The notes beneath the pieces were generated by a model. That model saw only the letters and a program-made list of their open reading frames with translations. It did not search any database and was not told the DNA's origin. A DNA stretch of 64,000 nt from Neodontobutis hainanensis (taxonomy: Eukaryota > Chordata > Actinopteri > Gobiiformes > Odontobutidae), in assembly GCA_024349245.1 (NCBI GenBank), contig JALDNG010000026.1:730501-794500 (forward strand). The letters run 5' to 3'. Shown here one piece after another: positions 1 through 10,936 of the stretch (position 1 is the first letter of the stretch; the number at the start of each line of letters is the position of its first letter). The position numbers were made by a program, and so were the translations under genes.

Positions 1-3000
1 AAAAGAATGTGGCTACAGCAAAGCAGCAAAGTGTATATTACAAAACATCCTTTTGAAATAAAAGCAGGGCAGTTCCTATGTATTGAGGATGCCATCCCTC
101 AGTGCCAGCATCTGTGTGGTTCAGTTGCGGGGTCACACCTCCCCACTCCTAATGAGCCCAAACTGCTGCAATTACACTCAATATTACCCTCTGAGAGCTT
201 TCATTTTACAGTGAGGTGGACAGCTCTTGTTCCAGTAAGGAACATAAGAGTGAAAGACTGTATTCAAAATAAAATAGACCCCTTTGAATAACAGGTCTGA
301 TGTTAGCCGTTTTACTAACCTCTGAAGTTAACTTTTCAATCTGACAGCCAACTTTCTCAATGACTGTAAGTCTATAAAAGTTTAAAATATGGACAACAGA
401 AACATGGTCCACCAGTATGTTATTTTTTAACTGTCCCAAACAAATAGTTTCATGTTGTGTCTGTACCAAATTAACATATTTAGTCATACCCTACTTTTGT
501 AACCTTGGCTGTATTGGATGCACACTGTAACAGAGCTGTCAATGACATTAAACTAAAATTTTAATTTAAAATTGTTTTGGATAACACCAAAAAAGGATGA
601 ATGCTATTAATTCAAATATAAACATGTTTGAGATCATTGCGTGGGCCAATATAATAGGCTACCATAAAGATGATTTAATTGATCTTCTGCTCTCTCAAAG
701 TCAAAATCAAACTGAAGTCTGGGTGACTGATAAAATACTGCCTCCTCATGGTGGAGTTGGAAACCGCTTATCCTTTGTGCTGCCCCAACCTGTCAGCCCT
801 GTCCCACACAATTGATGTATAATCTCTGCTGGTAGTAGAATAGTTTTGGGACTTAATTTGTTATACGTATTATACAACAAAATGTTTTTTGAAACTGGGT
901 GGACTTTAGGGTCTCCTCCTGATTTCTGTGTCTTTGGTCTGTCTGTGAGACTCTCATAAAGGTCTGTTCATAAAGGTCTGCAAAGGGCCACAATCAGGTC
1001 AACATAAAAAAAATCTTACTGGGTGTTCAGCCTGATCTCCTTTTATCCAGTGATGTGGATGAGTTACAGACGGGGTTCGTTTGGAAGTCAACATGAAAAT
1101 CCAAAGCACCCACAAACTCCGCTCTTCTTGACCAAATAAATAATAATGAATGAATGATGAACCATTGACCAATCAGAAAAGAGAAGGATCGTTGGGAGGG
1201 TCTTAAAGGAGGTAGGATTTTTAGAGCTTTAGTAGCACACAAAGAAATGTTTTTTTGGGGAAAAAACTAACTGATAGGCTAATTGTAAACTTAATTAAAC
1301 GCATTAAACATTAAAGATTGAGCAGAATGGCTATACAACTTTTATTTGAAACCTAATTTATTTATTAAATATAATTAGCCTATTAATTGTAGGCTATACA
1401 TTGTCCTGGTAATTCCTATTCCTTTACTCTTTTTTAAATTGGAAAGAGAAAGGTGTTTAGTTTTGAACTGCTGGCTGTTGTAGCCTAACGCGCTGTTTCC
1501 TTGTTTTAGAGCTCAATCTGAACTCTTTTTCTCAAGAAACAACACTTGGGTTTAGTTAAACACAGATGTTGGATTCGGTGTCTTAAGAGTTAGTCTATGT
1601 AGGCTGCCGGGATTTGGAGTGCAGTCTTTTATATCGACTCTTTGTCTGCTCATTCAATGACAACACCGAGCAGCCAGAAGTTGTAGCTGCGTCCCAGTCT
1701 GGCGTGCTGCAACGCAAACATACACTGGCAGCCTTATGGGACCATGAGGCACGAAGGCAACGAGGCACAGAGCTGTGGGTCAGGGCCTAGGGTGACTAGG
1801 CCATTGGGACGGCACAGCCGAGAGGCAGCCAGGAGACGACAGAATGGGCACAGTCGCCATGGAAACACAAGCGGCCCAGGCAAATCATGGCAACTGGTAA
1901 CTAAGTAACAGGAAACGACGGACGGACCAGAGGGCGATGAGTGTGGTTAATCATGAAGAGAGGGGTTAGCCTGAGCGGAGGAGAGGGGCAGTGACAGGCA
2001 GATAAGGGCACACTATACGGACCCCTTCTCTTTTCCACATGCTTTGGATTTACTCTGGATTAGTGTCAATGAGCTATACACGCAGCCTCCACCCTTCACA
2101 CATCCACTTTCTGTATATCCGTGAGGGGGTGTGAATGAGTGCACACCAAAGGAACGGGGAAATATGCTGCTGGAGTGCAGCCACTGAAATAACCGTTCAT
2201 GTTATTGTTATACTGATAAACGTATGTTTGTTTCAAAGCATACTTTACACGCACGTATAGGCCTGCCATTATGCCTTTGTGTGGCTGCTATTCAGGAAAT
2301 GACACATTCCTCTACATTTTTATCCAATAATGCAGTATGCTTTTTATTGTAAATTCAATAATTAGAGAGGTTAGGTTCTCACATATCACAAAGGACGAGT
2401 GGCTGAAATAGACTAGGTTGGTGCTCTTTGGCCTGACTAACCCCTACCATAAAAACTGTTCAACACTCTGCTCTTTCCCATGTGGTCTGAGACTGCAAGG
2501 AGGCTGGAGGAAGTGTGCGCTACACAAAGCCTTCAAAAGCCTTTAAAGTAGTCTGCACTAAATACTGTATAACACTTATCTTAGCCATAACACCTGCTTA
2601 CACAGCAGGCAATGACTGTATAGACAATAAATTAACTTTTACCTGATCTATCTATTCACAAAGAACAGTTCTGCAAATGCTTTGTCCTCAGTAATGCCAA
2701 TGAACTCAACAGTAAAGAACTCACTGTAGAGAGACAAACACTCTACAGCTCTTATTTGATGCTCCTGATTGGCTATGGCATGCTTATAGTGGCCCCCCGT
2801 GGTCAGACCCACATCCCCTTTGCCTCAACTGTGTGGCACGTGGGATTGCACCTGCAGCCATGTCACATAAGTCTTATCCAATTAAATGCCCCCTCTGACC
2901 TTTGGATTTGTTAATGTCCACTTTTTTGAAGTGCTTCCTTGTTCTGAAACAATGTGGTGTTCCTCTTTTTTCTGCTTGCACCTAACAGGACTGTTTGGGG

Positions 3001-3590
3001 AAGCAGATTTTACAATTTCTTTTTAGGACTAGTTTAAACATGTTGCAGTCTGTCAGCAACTATTATAACCAAGAATTTGTTGATTTTGTCATTTATTTTC
3101 TTTTTTATGCCCTCTTTCCACATTCTCATAGTGGCACTAATGTGTAAAAATGTTGAAAGAAAGAAAAAAATGTGTAGACATGAAGTTAATCATTTGCATA
3201 AATGGTCAAGTCCATCTTACTGGGCAACAATCTCCAGGCTCAGCATGGTGAAGGTGTAATGTCCTGTTCCTCAAGAAATCCTCAACCACTGACAACACCG
3301 TCTTTTTGTTCTTCAGAAACTCGTGTTCTAGAGCAGGAGACTTGTCTCAGATAAACTCTGGGTTGGAAGAATAAAACCTGCCAGAGACCAGGTCAGGTTC
3401 ACAGAGTTACTCACTCAGATTTGACATTTTCTCCCTCTGCAAAATTAAACCTCTTTCCAGGATTTACAATCTGCACATCATTTTTTAAGTCTCTAGTATT
3501 CAGATCTATCTATGTTTTCATATTATAATGTATATTCATCTATATTACATTAATCCTTTTTACTCTCAGAGTCAGAAGAGAACAAGTTGC
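1..3590. other. No gene recognised (left intergenic or intronic flank)
   Basis: Open frames here are short, lack convincing splice context and match no family I know. About 1600-2150 is richer in GC than its surroundings, and 2760-2900 holds a CACGTG E-box and an inverted CCAAT-like ATTGG near 2769, so a regulatory element is possible but not shown. This could be intergenic DNA or a large intron of a gene lying to the left. Confidence 0.5.
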
Positions 3591-6369
3591 CAGACACAGG
3601 TTCACGACGAATACCTCCTTAGGACACATGGACATCCTTCTGTATAGTGTGTGGTCTCACCTAGGAACAGGTGGGCGATGGCGATAGGCGATGAAACTGG
3701 CGCAGCCAATCCCACTGGGGCACATGGTTGGCCCTGCACATCACAACTACGGCCCCAAAACCTACAAACATCTGAACAATATTGTAGCTACTGGGAACAG
3801 CACAGTGCTAGACCCAATGTGTGAAAAGGTTCCTCTACCTCTGACCACTCTAAACCAACAGAGGAGGTAATGGTCCTCAAGCCTCCAAACCTACAAATGG
3901 ACAACTCTCTTAGCAGAGGACAGGGACAAGAGAAGCGCTATTAAAACAAGACCTCCCAATGCCAGGGCTTGTCTCCCTGAGTGCCGGAGCCACTCGGGGA
4001 AATCCTGCCAATGGCAAACCCATAACACTTGTGGAAATCAACCACTGTAGGTCACACGCAATCTGTGTGTCCTGGAAAGGGCTAATCGCTGCTTATTACC
4101 TTATCCAGAACGCGCACCAGCCAATTTTAGCAGAAGACTTGACTGTGTTGCACGTGCATATCGAAACTGTGCTCGGAGCATAGTAGGGATGTATGAGGCA
4201 GTGTTAGCAATTTGGGAATGGGTTTGTTTTGCACCTTTAACAGTATGGTGTCCCCATCAAATCAAAATGCATCTCCAAGACCAGCATTTGACACACCTCA
4301 CTACTCAAAGGTAATTGAAATACGAGACATGTTTGGTGATTCGATGTTGACATTAAAAACACGCACCAAACTAAACCCAGCGACACTACTTCCACTGCCA
4401 CCCGATGACACAAACACACATAATTGTCACTGAAGTTACTCCTGAATACATTTAGGAATCAGGAGCATTACCACAACACTGGTCAGCGCAAAATGTTGTG
4501 TTTGTGGACAAGGACCAAGAAGTTACTTCCTTGATTTTGGGACATAGTGGCAACAAAGACATTTTCTTACAGCCATGGGTAAACAATTCTCAGGTTCAGA
4601 GAATGCTGGAAGCAATACTTTTTTCTAATAAAAGAGCAGTGGTAAAATGTAAAGCACACACATAAAACCCAGATCTGGAAAGTCTAAGCAATGCAACAAG
4701 CTGATGTTGTGACAAAAAAGCAACTGAAAGTAAAAAAGGAACAAAAGCAGGACTATTTTGAAACCTCAATAGAGGAAACCCAAAATCAATCAGAAACTTG
4801 CGAGATAGAAAAATTATGCTACCCCCAAAAAAATGGTATATGGACATGTGAGGGGAAACCATGTTTACCATGAGCCTGGTATAGAACTGCTGCAGAAATG
4901 GCACTTAAGGATCATGACGGACAAAATTAAATGGTAAATTCTATCAGAGGAGTTTGGCGCTGCCTGGGGATACAGGATCTCTTATGGATTTTATTGAATT
5001 AAGTGCATGCCAAGAAACTAAATATGTGCTAGGATTCACAAATTGGAGAATACTATACGTTGCTGGCAGAAATCTTTTCTTATTTGCCACTACTTGACCT
5101 GGTGTCAGGCGACAATGGGATGGAGATGAAGAAAGTGGTTCTGCTAACATCACCAACAGCAGTGAAAGTGGGCAAGCATGCAACCTGGACCATCACCACC
5201 AAATAAAGAAAGGCAACCACTGGCAATCTGGTTGAAGGTCCAATAAGAGACATTGCCACTAAAGACACAGAAAAGTACACGGACATAACCACAAAGGTAG
5301 AGGACTTGACAGACTAAAGGAGCGCTCCCTGGAAACAACAACTGCAAAGAACAAAGGATGCTGTTTAAGTGGACTACACACAGCAAGGGCATGAAATAGT
5401 TTGCAACTGTAAAACCAGGATAGGACTAATTTTATGTTAGAATTTGTGCCCTGTGGAGAAGAAAAGAAGAACATTGTTACATGCCTCCCATGTATGTTTC
5501 CTTTTCAGCGTGGTAGAAGGCCAACACCGAAAAGGTTCCGTTGCACTGTACCTGGACCGGTAGACCACCACATGGCAATGTATATTGTAGATGTGAAACA
5601 TTTGCTTTTATTATTTTCAAAACCCAACTATGGTTGTGACAACTTAAGATTAATGAATACAATCACAAAGACTTCTCCCTCAGCCAACCGCAGTAACCAG
5701 TCACTACCATCTGTTTCTCCAATACATCCTGTTACAGTACAGACAGCAGAACCAGTTGAAGAGGACAGCCTGAACATACTAACTTTTGAGTTCTGATGGA
5801 ATAGAACATTGGTTAACATAGTTCAACCACTAGGGGTGGGACCAGAAGATTGTGTCATGTGTGTGGTGCCAAGACAGAAGTACATGGCTGTATGAGTAGC
5901 TGTAGATAAACGAGTAACTTGTGAAATCTTTCTCGTTTTTAATCAAACGGGGTGTCAAAACTAAAATGTATCTTACCAAAATGAGGACCTATTTAGTACA
6001 CATTGACAAATTTGATTCTATTATCTTCAAGAAGATTCATTAATGGAATGCATTGTGTAAGAGTAGGTTCTGGACAAGCAAAGCTACCTTTCAGTAACCG
6101 ATCAAAGTGTGTTCAGTGGATGGGAACTACTGATGATTTAGGCAGAGGTAGGTGGTTGGGAGACATTATTGGCAAACTGGACTGGACGCTGAATATTTTC
6201 TTTGCATGTAGTCAAAAAGTTACATTAAGGAACAGGAAAAAAGCTACATTACGGGGTAGATGAGGGGTATGCAGTAGTTATGCTTACTGAAGACAATTAC
6301 AGTTATCACTAAGGAGGAGGATTGGAAGTCTAGGAACAAGAGAGGAACTGGGGTTGGAGGTTTTGGTGT

Positions 6370-6690
6370 ACCAAGGGGTGTGCCACCTGAATTTCAGGTC
6401 ATTAAAGTCCCTGTAGGATGGTCTATACTTGCTGGACTACCATTTCTCTCGGGAATAACATCGGCAAAACACAGCAAGTGGATTAATTATCTTAACTGAG
6501 AATGGTCAGTTCTACTGCTAAATCATTGCTAGCCATTGAACAAAACTAACAGATGTCACTAGAACTGAGCTAGAGAATAGACAAGCAATAGTTACTAAGT
6601 ATGCTGAGAAAGGCCTGTGTACTGTTATCAATGTGGATGAAGGATGTTGCACCAATGTAAACAATTATCTGACATGTCAAATAATTCTCT
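6370..6690 (+). pseudogene. Relic of a retroviral Env transmembrane subunit
   Basis: The + strand carries a Leu-Glu-Asn-Arg-Gln heptad-like stretch followed by a Glu-Lys-Gly-Leu-Cys segment. Next comes a Cys (6618-6620) separated by eight codons from a Cys-Cys pair (6645-6650). Gamma- and epsilon-type retroviral TM proteins have a similar layout, with a CX6CC motif; here the spacing is eight, so it is either divergent or altered. A hydrophobic, Gly-rich stretch precedes it near 6410-6460, about where a fusion-peptide region would lie. In-frame stops flank it, so it is non-functional. Confidence 0.42.
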
Positions 6691-6789
6691 CGCTATCCAG
6701 TAAATGAAAGAGCTCCAGTGTGAATTTTCTGACTTAAATAATAAGTAGGCTAAAGGCTGGTTTGACCAGTGGGTAAATTATGTTTTTTA

Positions 6790-7279
6790 CGTATCCATCC
6801 AACCATCCATCCATCTTCTACCGCTTATCCGGGGCCGGGGCGCGGGGGCAGCAGTCTAAGCAGAGATGCCCAGACTTCCCACTCCCCAGACACTTCCTCC
6901 AGCTCTTCCGGGGGGATACCGAGGCGTTCCCAGGCCAGCCGAGAGACATAGTCTCTCCAGCGTGTCCTAGGTCTTCCCGGGGTCTCCTCCCGGTGGGACA
7001 TGCCCGGAACACCTCCTTAGGGAGGCGTCCAGGAGGCATCTGAAACAGATGCCCGAGCCATCTCAGGTGGCTCCTCCCGAGTGACCGAGCTTCTCATCTT
7101 TTCTCTAAGGGAGCGCCCCGCCACCCTGCGGAGAAAACTCATTTCGGCCGCTTGTATCCGGGATCTTGTTCTTTCGGTCATGACCCAAAGCTCATGACCA
7201 TAGGTGAGGGTAGGAACGTAGATTGACCAGTAAATCAAGAGCTTTGCCTTACAGCTCAGCTCCTTCTTCACCATGACAC
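6790..7279 (-). mobile_element. 5'-truncated Rex1-family LINE, minus orientation
   Basis: The minus strand encodes the C-terminal end of a Rex1/Babar reverse transcriptase protein: the stretch with YWSIYVPTLTYGHELWVMTE and RTRSRIQAAEMSFLRRVAG (about 7150-7250) is characteristic. The frame then shifts around 7040, where the MPPGRLP..EVFRACPTGRRPR segment continues in another frame. The 3' end finishes in a GGATGGATGG-type tail, seen on + as repeated CCATCCAT at 6795-6815. The 8-bp sequence GTTTTTTA occurs on both sides (6782-6789 and 7280-7287), a fitting target-site duplication. The copy is short and dead. Confidence 0.85.
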
Positions 7280-7689
7280 GTTTTTTAAGTATGATTACAT
7301 TAATTCTGGTGCCTAATGCAAGTGTAATTATTTTGATTTTATTATTTTTTATGTGTGTCTTATGTATAATAGAGTGTATCTAGCAAAGAATGGCAAAAAT
7401 ATTGCTTGTACATACTCCTGACTTTTATCCTGCACCAAATTGGGATAAATCATCAAATTTGAAAGATGATCACAACCTTCTGTAAATGGGAATATGGATC
7501 AATTTTGGGTAAAGGAGCTGAGGGTGAGTCCCTCAATCTGTAAGTTTTCAGAATGTATCTATGTTCAGCAAATTAAGGTGTTTTTGATTTTTAGGTGATT
7601 CCAAAGAATCACAAGGGTGGAATATGAGTAAAATATAATTAAATTCATATTTTGATATGATAATCTGTTATTTTATAAGTTTTTTCAAT

Positions 7690-8084
7690 CGGATTTATTG
7701 AAATAGGCCATCTAAAAATACACTTGTCTCCGACTGTGTAACGAACCAGTGGCAACGTCCATATTTAGATTTACCCTTTTAGAACTCTGTAAAATAATCG
7801 GATTAGGATATAAGTTTGCCTCTTACCCCAGCTGTATAGACTGCATCTGTTTCATGATAGGCATATTTAATGTATCTATCTCTTTTTGGTATAGCATGTA
7901 TGATTGGCCACAGCTCCGCTAATTGTGTAACTTCCTGACGTATGAGACCGTTTTGGTCGTTTTTGTTTGTATAGAAGCTGGGTCATCCTGAAATAAAGCT
8001 TTGAGAGAACTGCTCGAACCATGGGCCTGTGTTTTGCCTCACTTCTCTCCCTCTGATCAGAGACCTGGGCCATACCCATTTACA
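7690..8084 (+). repeat. LTR-like sequence with polyadenylation signal
   Basis: This stretch has the layout of a retroviral LTR end: a TATA-like TTTGTATAGAAGC near 7967, then AATAAAGCTTTGAGAGAAC near 7992 (signal plus R-like segment), then a pyrimidine-rich U5-like part ending in CCCATTTACA at about 8084. It follows the Env-like relic, as a 3' LTR should. The left edge is uncertain and no second copy was found in the window to prove it. Confidence 0.4.
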
Positions 8085-8128
8085 TTGGCAAGGCCTATCA
8101 GAACTAGTAGAACTAGTTAATAATATTA

Positions 8129-8154
8129 CTATTACCAATTATTATTGGTAATAG
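8129..8154. repeat. Perfect 11-bp inverted repeat (hairpin)
   Basis: CTATTACCAAT and its exact reverse complement are separated by four bases (TATT). It sits in AT-rich DNA just right of the LTR-like end. It could be a chance AT-rich palindrome or the remnant of a small element; no function is implied. Confidence 0.5.
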
Positions 8155-10260
8155 CTGGCAAACTAGTTATAGTTATTACAACAGCACTAACTAAGAGTAT
8201 ATGCGTATAAAGCAGTTACTGTGTAGTCAGCGCTAAACAATATCTCAAATCGTTTCGGTGCATGAGGAATAGCCTACGTTCTTTATGTGTGCTTTGACCC
8301 GGGCGTTAACAGACGCCATGTTGGATGAGCAGCCTGGCGCTTTGGCCCTTTTAATGTCGCTGTGTAACATTGCTGATGTTTGGACTAGAGGGAGGCTAGG
8401 CTACCCATGCCCAACTTAGCCTATGTGTCTACATCTTTATTGAGGGGAATGGTGTAATTTATTATATAATTATATAAACGACACAGTGGTTAAATTGTAG
8501 CTAGTGTTATTGACGTAGGTTAGCCAATAAACACAATCGTGTTTATCGTGTGGCTTCAGTAAAAATCCAACCTAATTTATTTAGGGCCTGGGTTTGCTCA
8601 ATTAATATGAGCTACTAGTTTAGTAGGAAAATATGCCAACCACTTGGAAATAAAGACGTGTGTTTTGATCTGAATGCCTAAAGTTGAGCTGGTAATGTCG
8701 ATTATAGACGTTACGGTTGTTAACGAGTTCCTATGCGTTGTTTACGTCTGCACGGATTTTCTTGCTTTTAGCGTGGGACAGTTTTGTGGTAGTAAAATCC
8801 CGTGCGTTATATTTGTCATGACTTAACATTAAGAATAAAAAAAAACTGTATGACACTTTCTGGCAAAATGTATAGGACTATTTTACGGGCAACTGACAAT
8901 AAATTGCTTGACAGTCTAACTCTGCGATTCAAAGGCGGTTTCGTAAACGGTTACAATAGTTGATTTACAGGCTTGGTTTATTCTGCTACGGGACAGGTCA
9001 GCCTCTTCTATAGGGCCGTCCAATGGCTTTTGTGGGGCTAGTGAGACGTCATATGAGTCAGCCTATTGAAAAATGTGCTTTACGACGACGAGGCTCGTAG
9101 TATCCTTCGACACCTATGGGGGAGAAGAGGTAAGTCCTCAATAATACGTTTAATATGTTGCTATATGAACGCTAAATATATCAAATGCTACGCAGCAAAA
9201 GCGACTGTCCTGCACGCCTTTTGATAGAGTCTGGTAATAACCCGGAGGCGTAGGTTGTGCATTGCTTGTAGTTGGTGTTTTGTTTCGATTTGTTTGTTAT
9301 AAAGCCCGTGTGCTGCTTGTGGCACAAAGGCCGGCTCTCGCAAACACAATGGCAAGTCAGTAGTTAGAGAAAACCGGAGAGAAAGAGGTTGACTTCGCAA
9401 AATTAAGATCTTGTTACCTTTGAAAGTAGCCTAATGACGTTTTAAAACACGCTTGGTCGGGTGAATATTTGTATATGACGTTGTACCCGGCACATAGACA
9501 TTTTGTAGTCAGTTTAATAATAACAGAAAAAAAAGTATTCTAAATAGTCTAGATTGTTTTTAGTCGAAACTAGGCTGTGTGGGAGCCTAAAAGATGCACT
9601 ATGTTAAGATATGAAAATAAAGCCGGGCTATTGAAAAATCGGCCGGTTTTATAGGTTTATTTGCAGAATCTTTGAGTGTTAAGTTTTCCTTTTCTGTGAG
9701 CGTCACATGGTTTTTGTATAGTCTCCTCGGGAGTGAAAGTTATAGGAACCGAGACGTTCGCGGCAAAAATGGACCGACAACGCGAGATTTGGATGACGCC
9801 TTCTATACATTAAGGAAGAGACAGCAGCAGCGTGGCCGTAGTTTCACGCCGCACAGTAGCTGCAACTAAACAACAACACATCGCGGTCATGTGCAAGGCA
9901 CAGAAAACAATTTATATGCTGTAAAATAATAGCCTACAGATGATAGATACGCCTATGTTTCACATTTGTCAGAAAGCTCTCTGTCAGACAATAGGGGATT
10001 AAGCAGCAACCGACCCATGGGCACAGCCTGCCCCCTCCCTCCAAACACAACCAAAAAGAGCAAAGAAATCCAGTCCGTTATTGCTTTCATTTGTTTAATG
10101 ATACTGTCCGGCCAGTAGATGGATAGAATAGGATTTTAAAAGTGCTATTTAATGCAATTTAACATCTTTTACACTTTTACATTCCCTGGAATTAAATGAT
10201 TTAAAATGCTTTAAACTAACTAACTGGTATTGTTTTTATTTTTTATTTATTTTTTTTAAG
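8155..10260 (+). promoter_or_regulatory. dnmt3b upstream region, with a likely promoter and 5' non-coding exon ending at about 9131
   Basis: No coding gene is seen. A CCAAT box lies near 9030, followed by an ACGTCA half-site and TGAGTCA (AP-1-like) around 9047-9060. Some 70 bases on, GAGAAGAG is followed by a GTAAGT donor at 9132, which fits a short non-coding first exon. The first coding exon begins after a polypyrimidine-AAG acceptor at 10258-10260, seven bases before its ATG, so an upstream non-coding exon must exist. A second GC-richer stretch (about 9690-9880) could be an alternative start region. The transcription start is inferred, not shown. Confidence 0.42.
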
Positions 10261-10267
10261 CTAAAAT

Positions 10268-10936
10268 ATGGCAACATCCCCGATTGTGAACCCAGACTCC
10301 AGCCATGATAAAAGCAGCCGAGTGTATGTGCTGTCCTGGTTGAACAACCTGCTGAAGACAGACTTCACTGACATGCGGCAGATGTCTTCAGGTAACATTT
10401 TTATATTGTCTATTCTTAAACCAATAAACCAACTTAACTTTAATCATAAAGCAGCTATAAAGATATTTATATAAATATTAGCCGAACTTAAGCCTGTACT
10501 AAATGTACAATACTTGATTGTAATGTCTTTCAGGAGAAAGCCAGTGTCAAATTATGGACATAGTTGTCCCAGGCTCTGTTGACATGACGAAAGTGAAGTT
10601 AAATGCACAGAGTGAAAAGGATTTTGAATACAATTTTACTCTTCTCCAGGAGGCCTTTAACAGGAATGGTATTACAAAGGTACACACTGGAACGTGTCAA
10701 TGAAATTAACTGGATTGATATTGTCCAAGCTATTTACAAATGGTTGTTTTAGTCAATAAGTAATTTGATGTAAATTTGCCTTCAGGCTCTTCCAGTGAAT
10801 GAGCTAATAACTGGGGATGTTAGAAGCAACTTTGAACTCATGAAGTGGTTCAGAGTTTTCTACTTGGCCAATGTGAAAAACAAGTCAGTGGAAGCTCAGG
10901 ACAACCACAGTATCAACAGCACTGAAATTAAATCAG
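10268..10936 (+). other. EB1/MAPRE-type calponin-homology domain exons of dnmt3b
   Basis: Coding exons 1-3 encode about 140 residues that align by eye along their whole length with the N-terminal CH domain of EB1 proteins. Landmarks are LSWLNNLL (EB1: LAWINESL), CQIMDIVVPGSV (CQFMDMLFPGSI), KVKLNAQSEKDF.NF.LLQ, and NFELMKWFRVFYLAN (NFEFVQWFKKFFDAN). In EB1 this domain binds growing microtubule ends; here it may instead serve protein binding in the nucleus. CH domains at the N-terminus of some zebrafish Dnmt3 proteins are already known. The first intron is phase 1 and the second phase 0. Confidence 0.9.

Larger units (their letters stand above)
3640..8084 (+). mobile_element. Decayed endogenous retrovirus-like element (env part plus 3' LTR-like end)
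   Basis: No intact gene is present; all frames are broken by stops and frameshifts. Three things point to a retroviral-type origin on the + strand: a stretch near 6540-6660 resembling the transmembrane half of an Env protein, an LTR-like stretch at the right end with an AATAAA signal, and a long region to the left made of short glycoprotein-like open pieces. No matching 5' LTR, gag or pol was recognised, so this is a 5'-truncated copy. A Rex1 LINE has inserted at 6790-7279, inside it. The left boundary is approximate and the family is not resolved. Confidence is limited because identification rests on motif resemblance only. Confidence 0.42.

Noticed and set aside
2760..2900. E-box and CCAAT-like motif cluster as an enhancer or promoter
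   Set aside because: Short motifs of this kind occur by chance and no exon or transcript start can be tied to them.
9672..9869. 65-codon frame upstream of dnmt3b
   Set aside because: No similarity, no ATG at its start, and it lies in the probable 5' non-coding region; it adds nothing in frame to the first coding exon.
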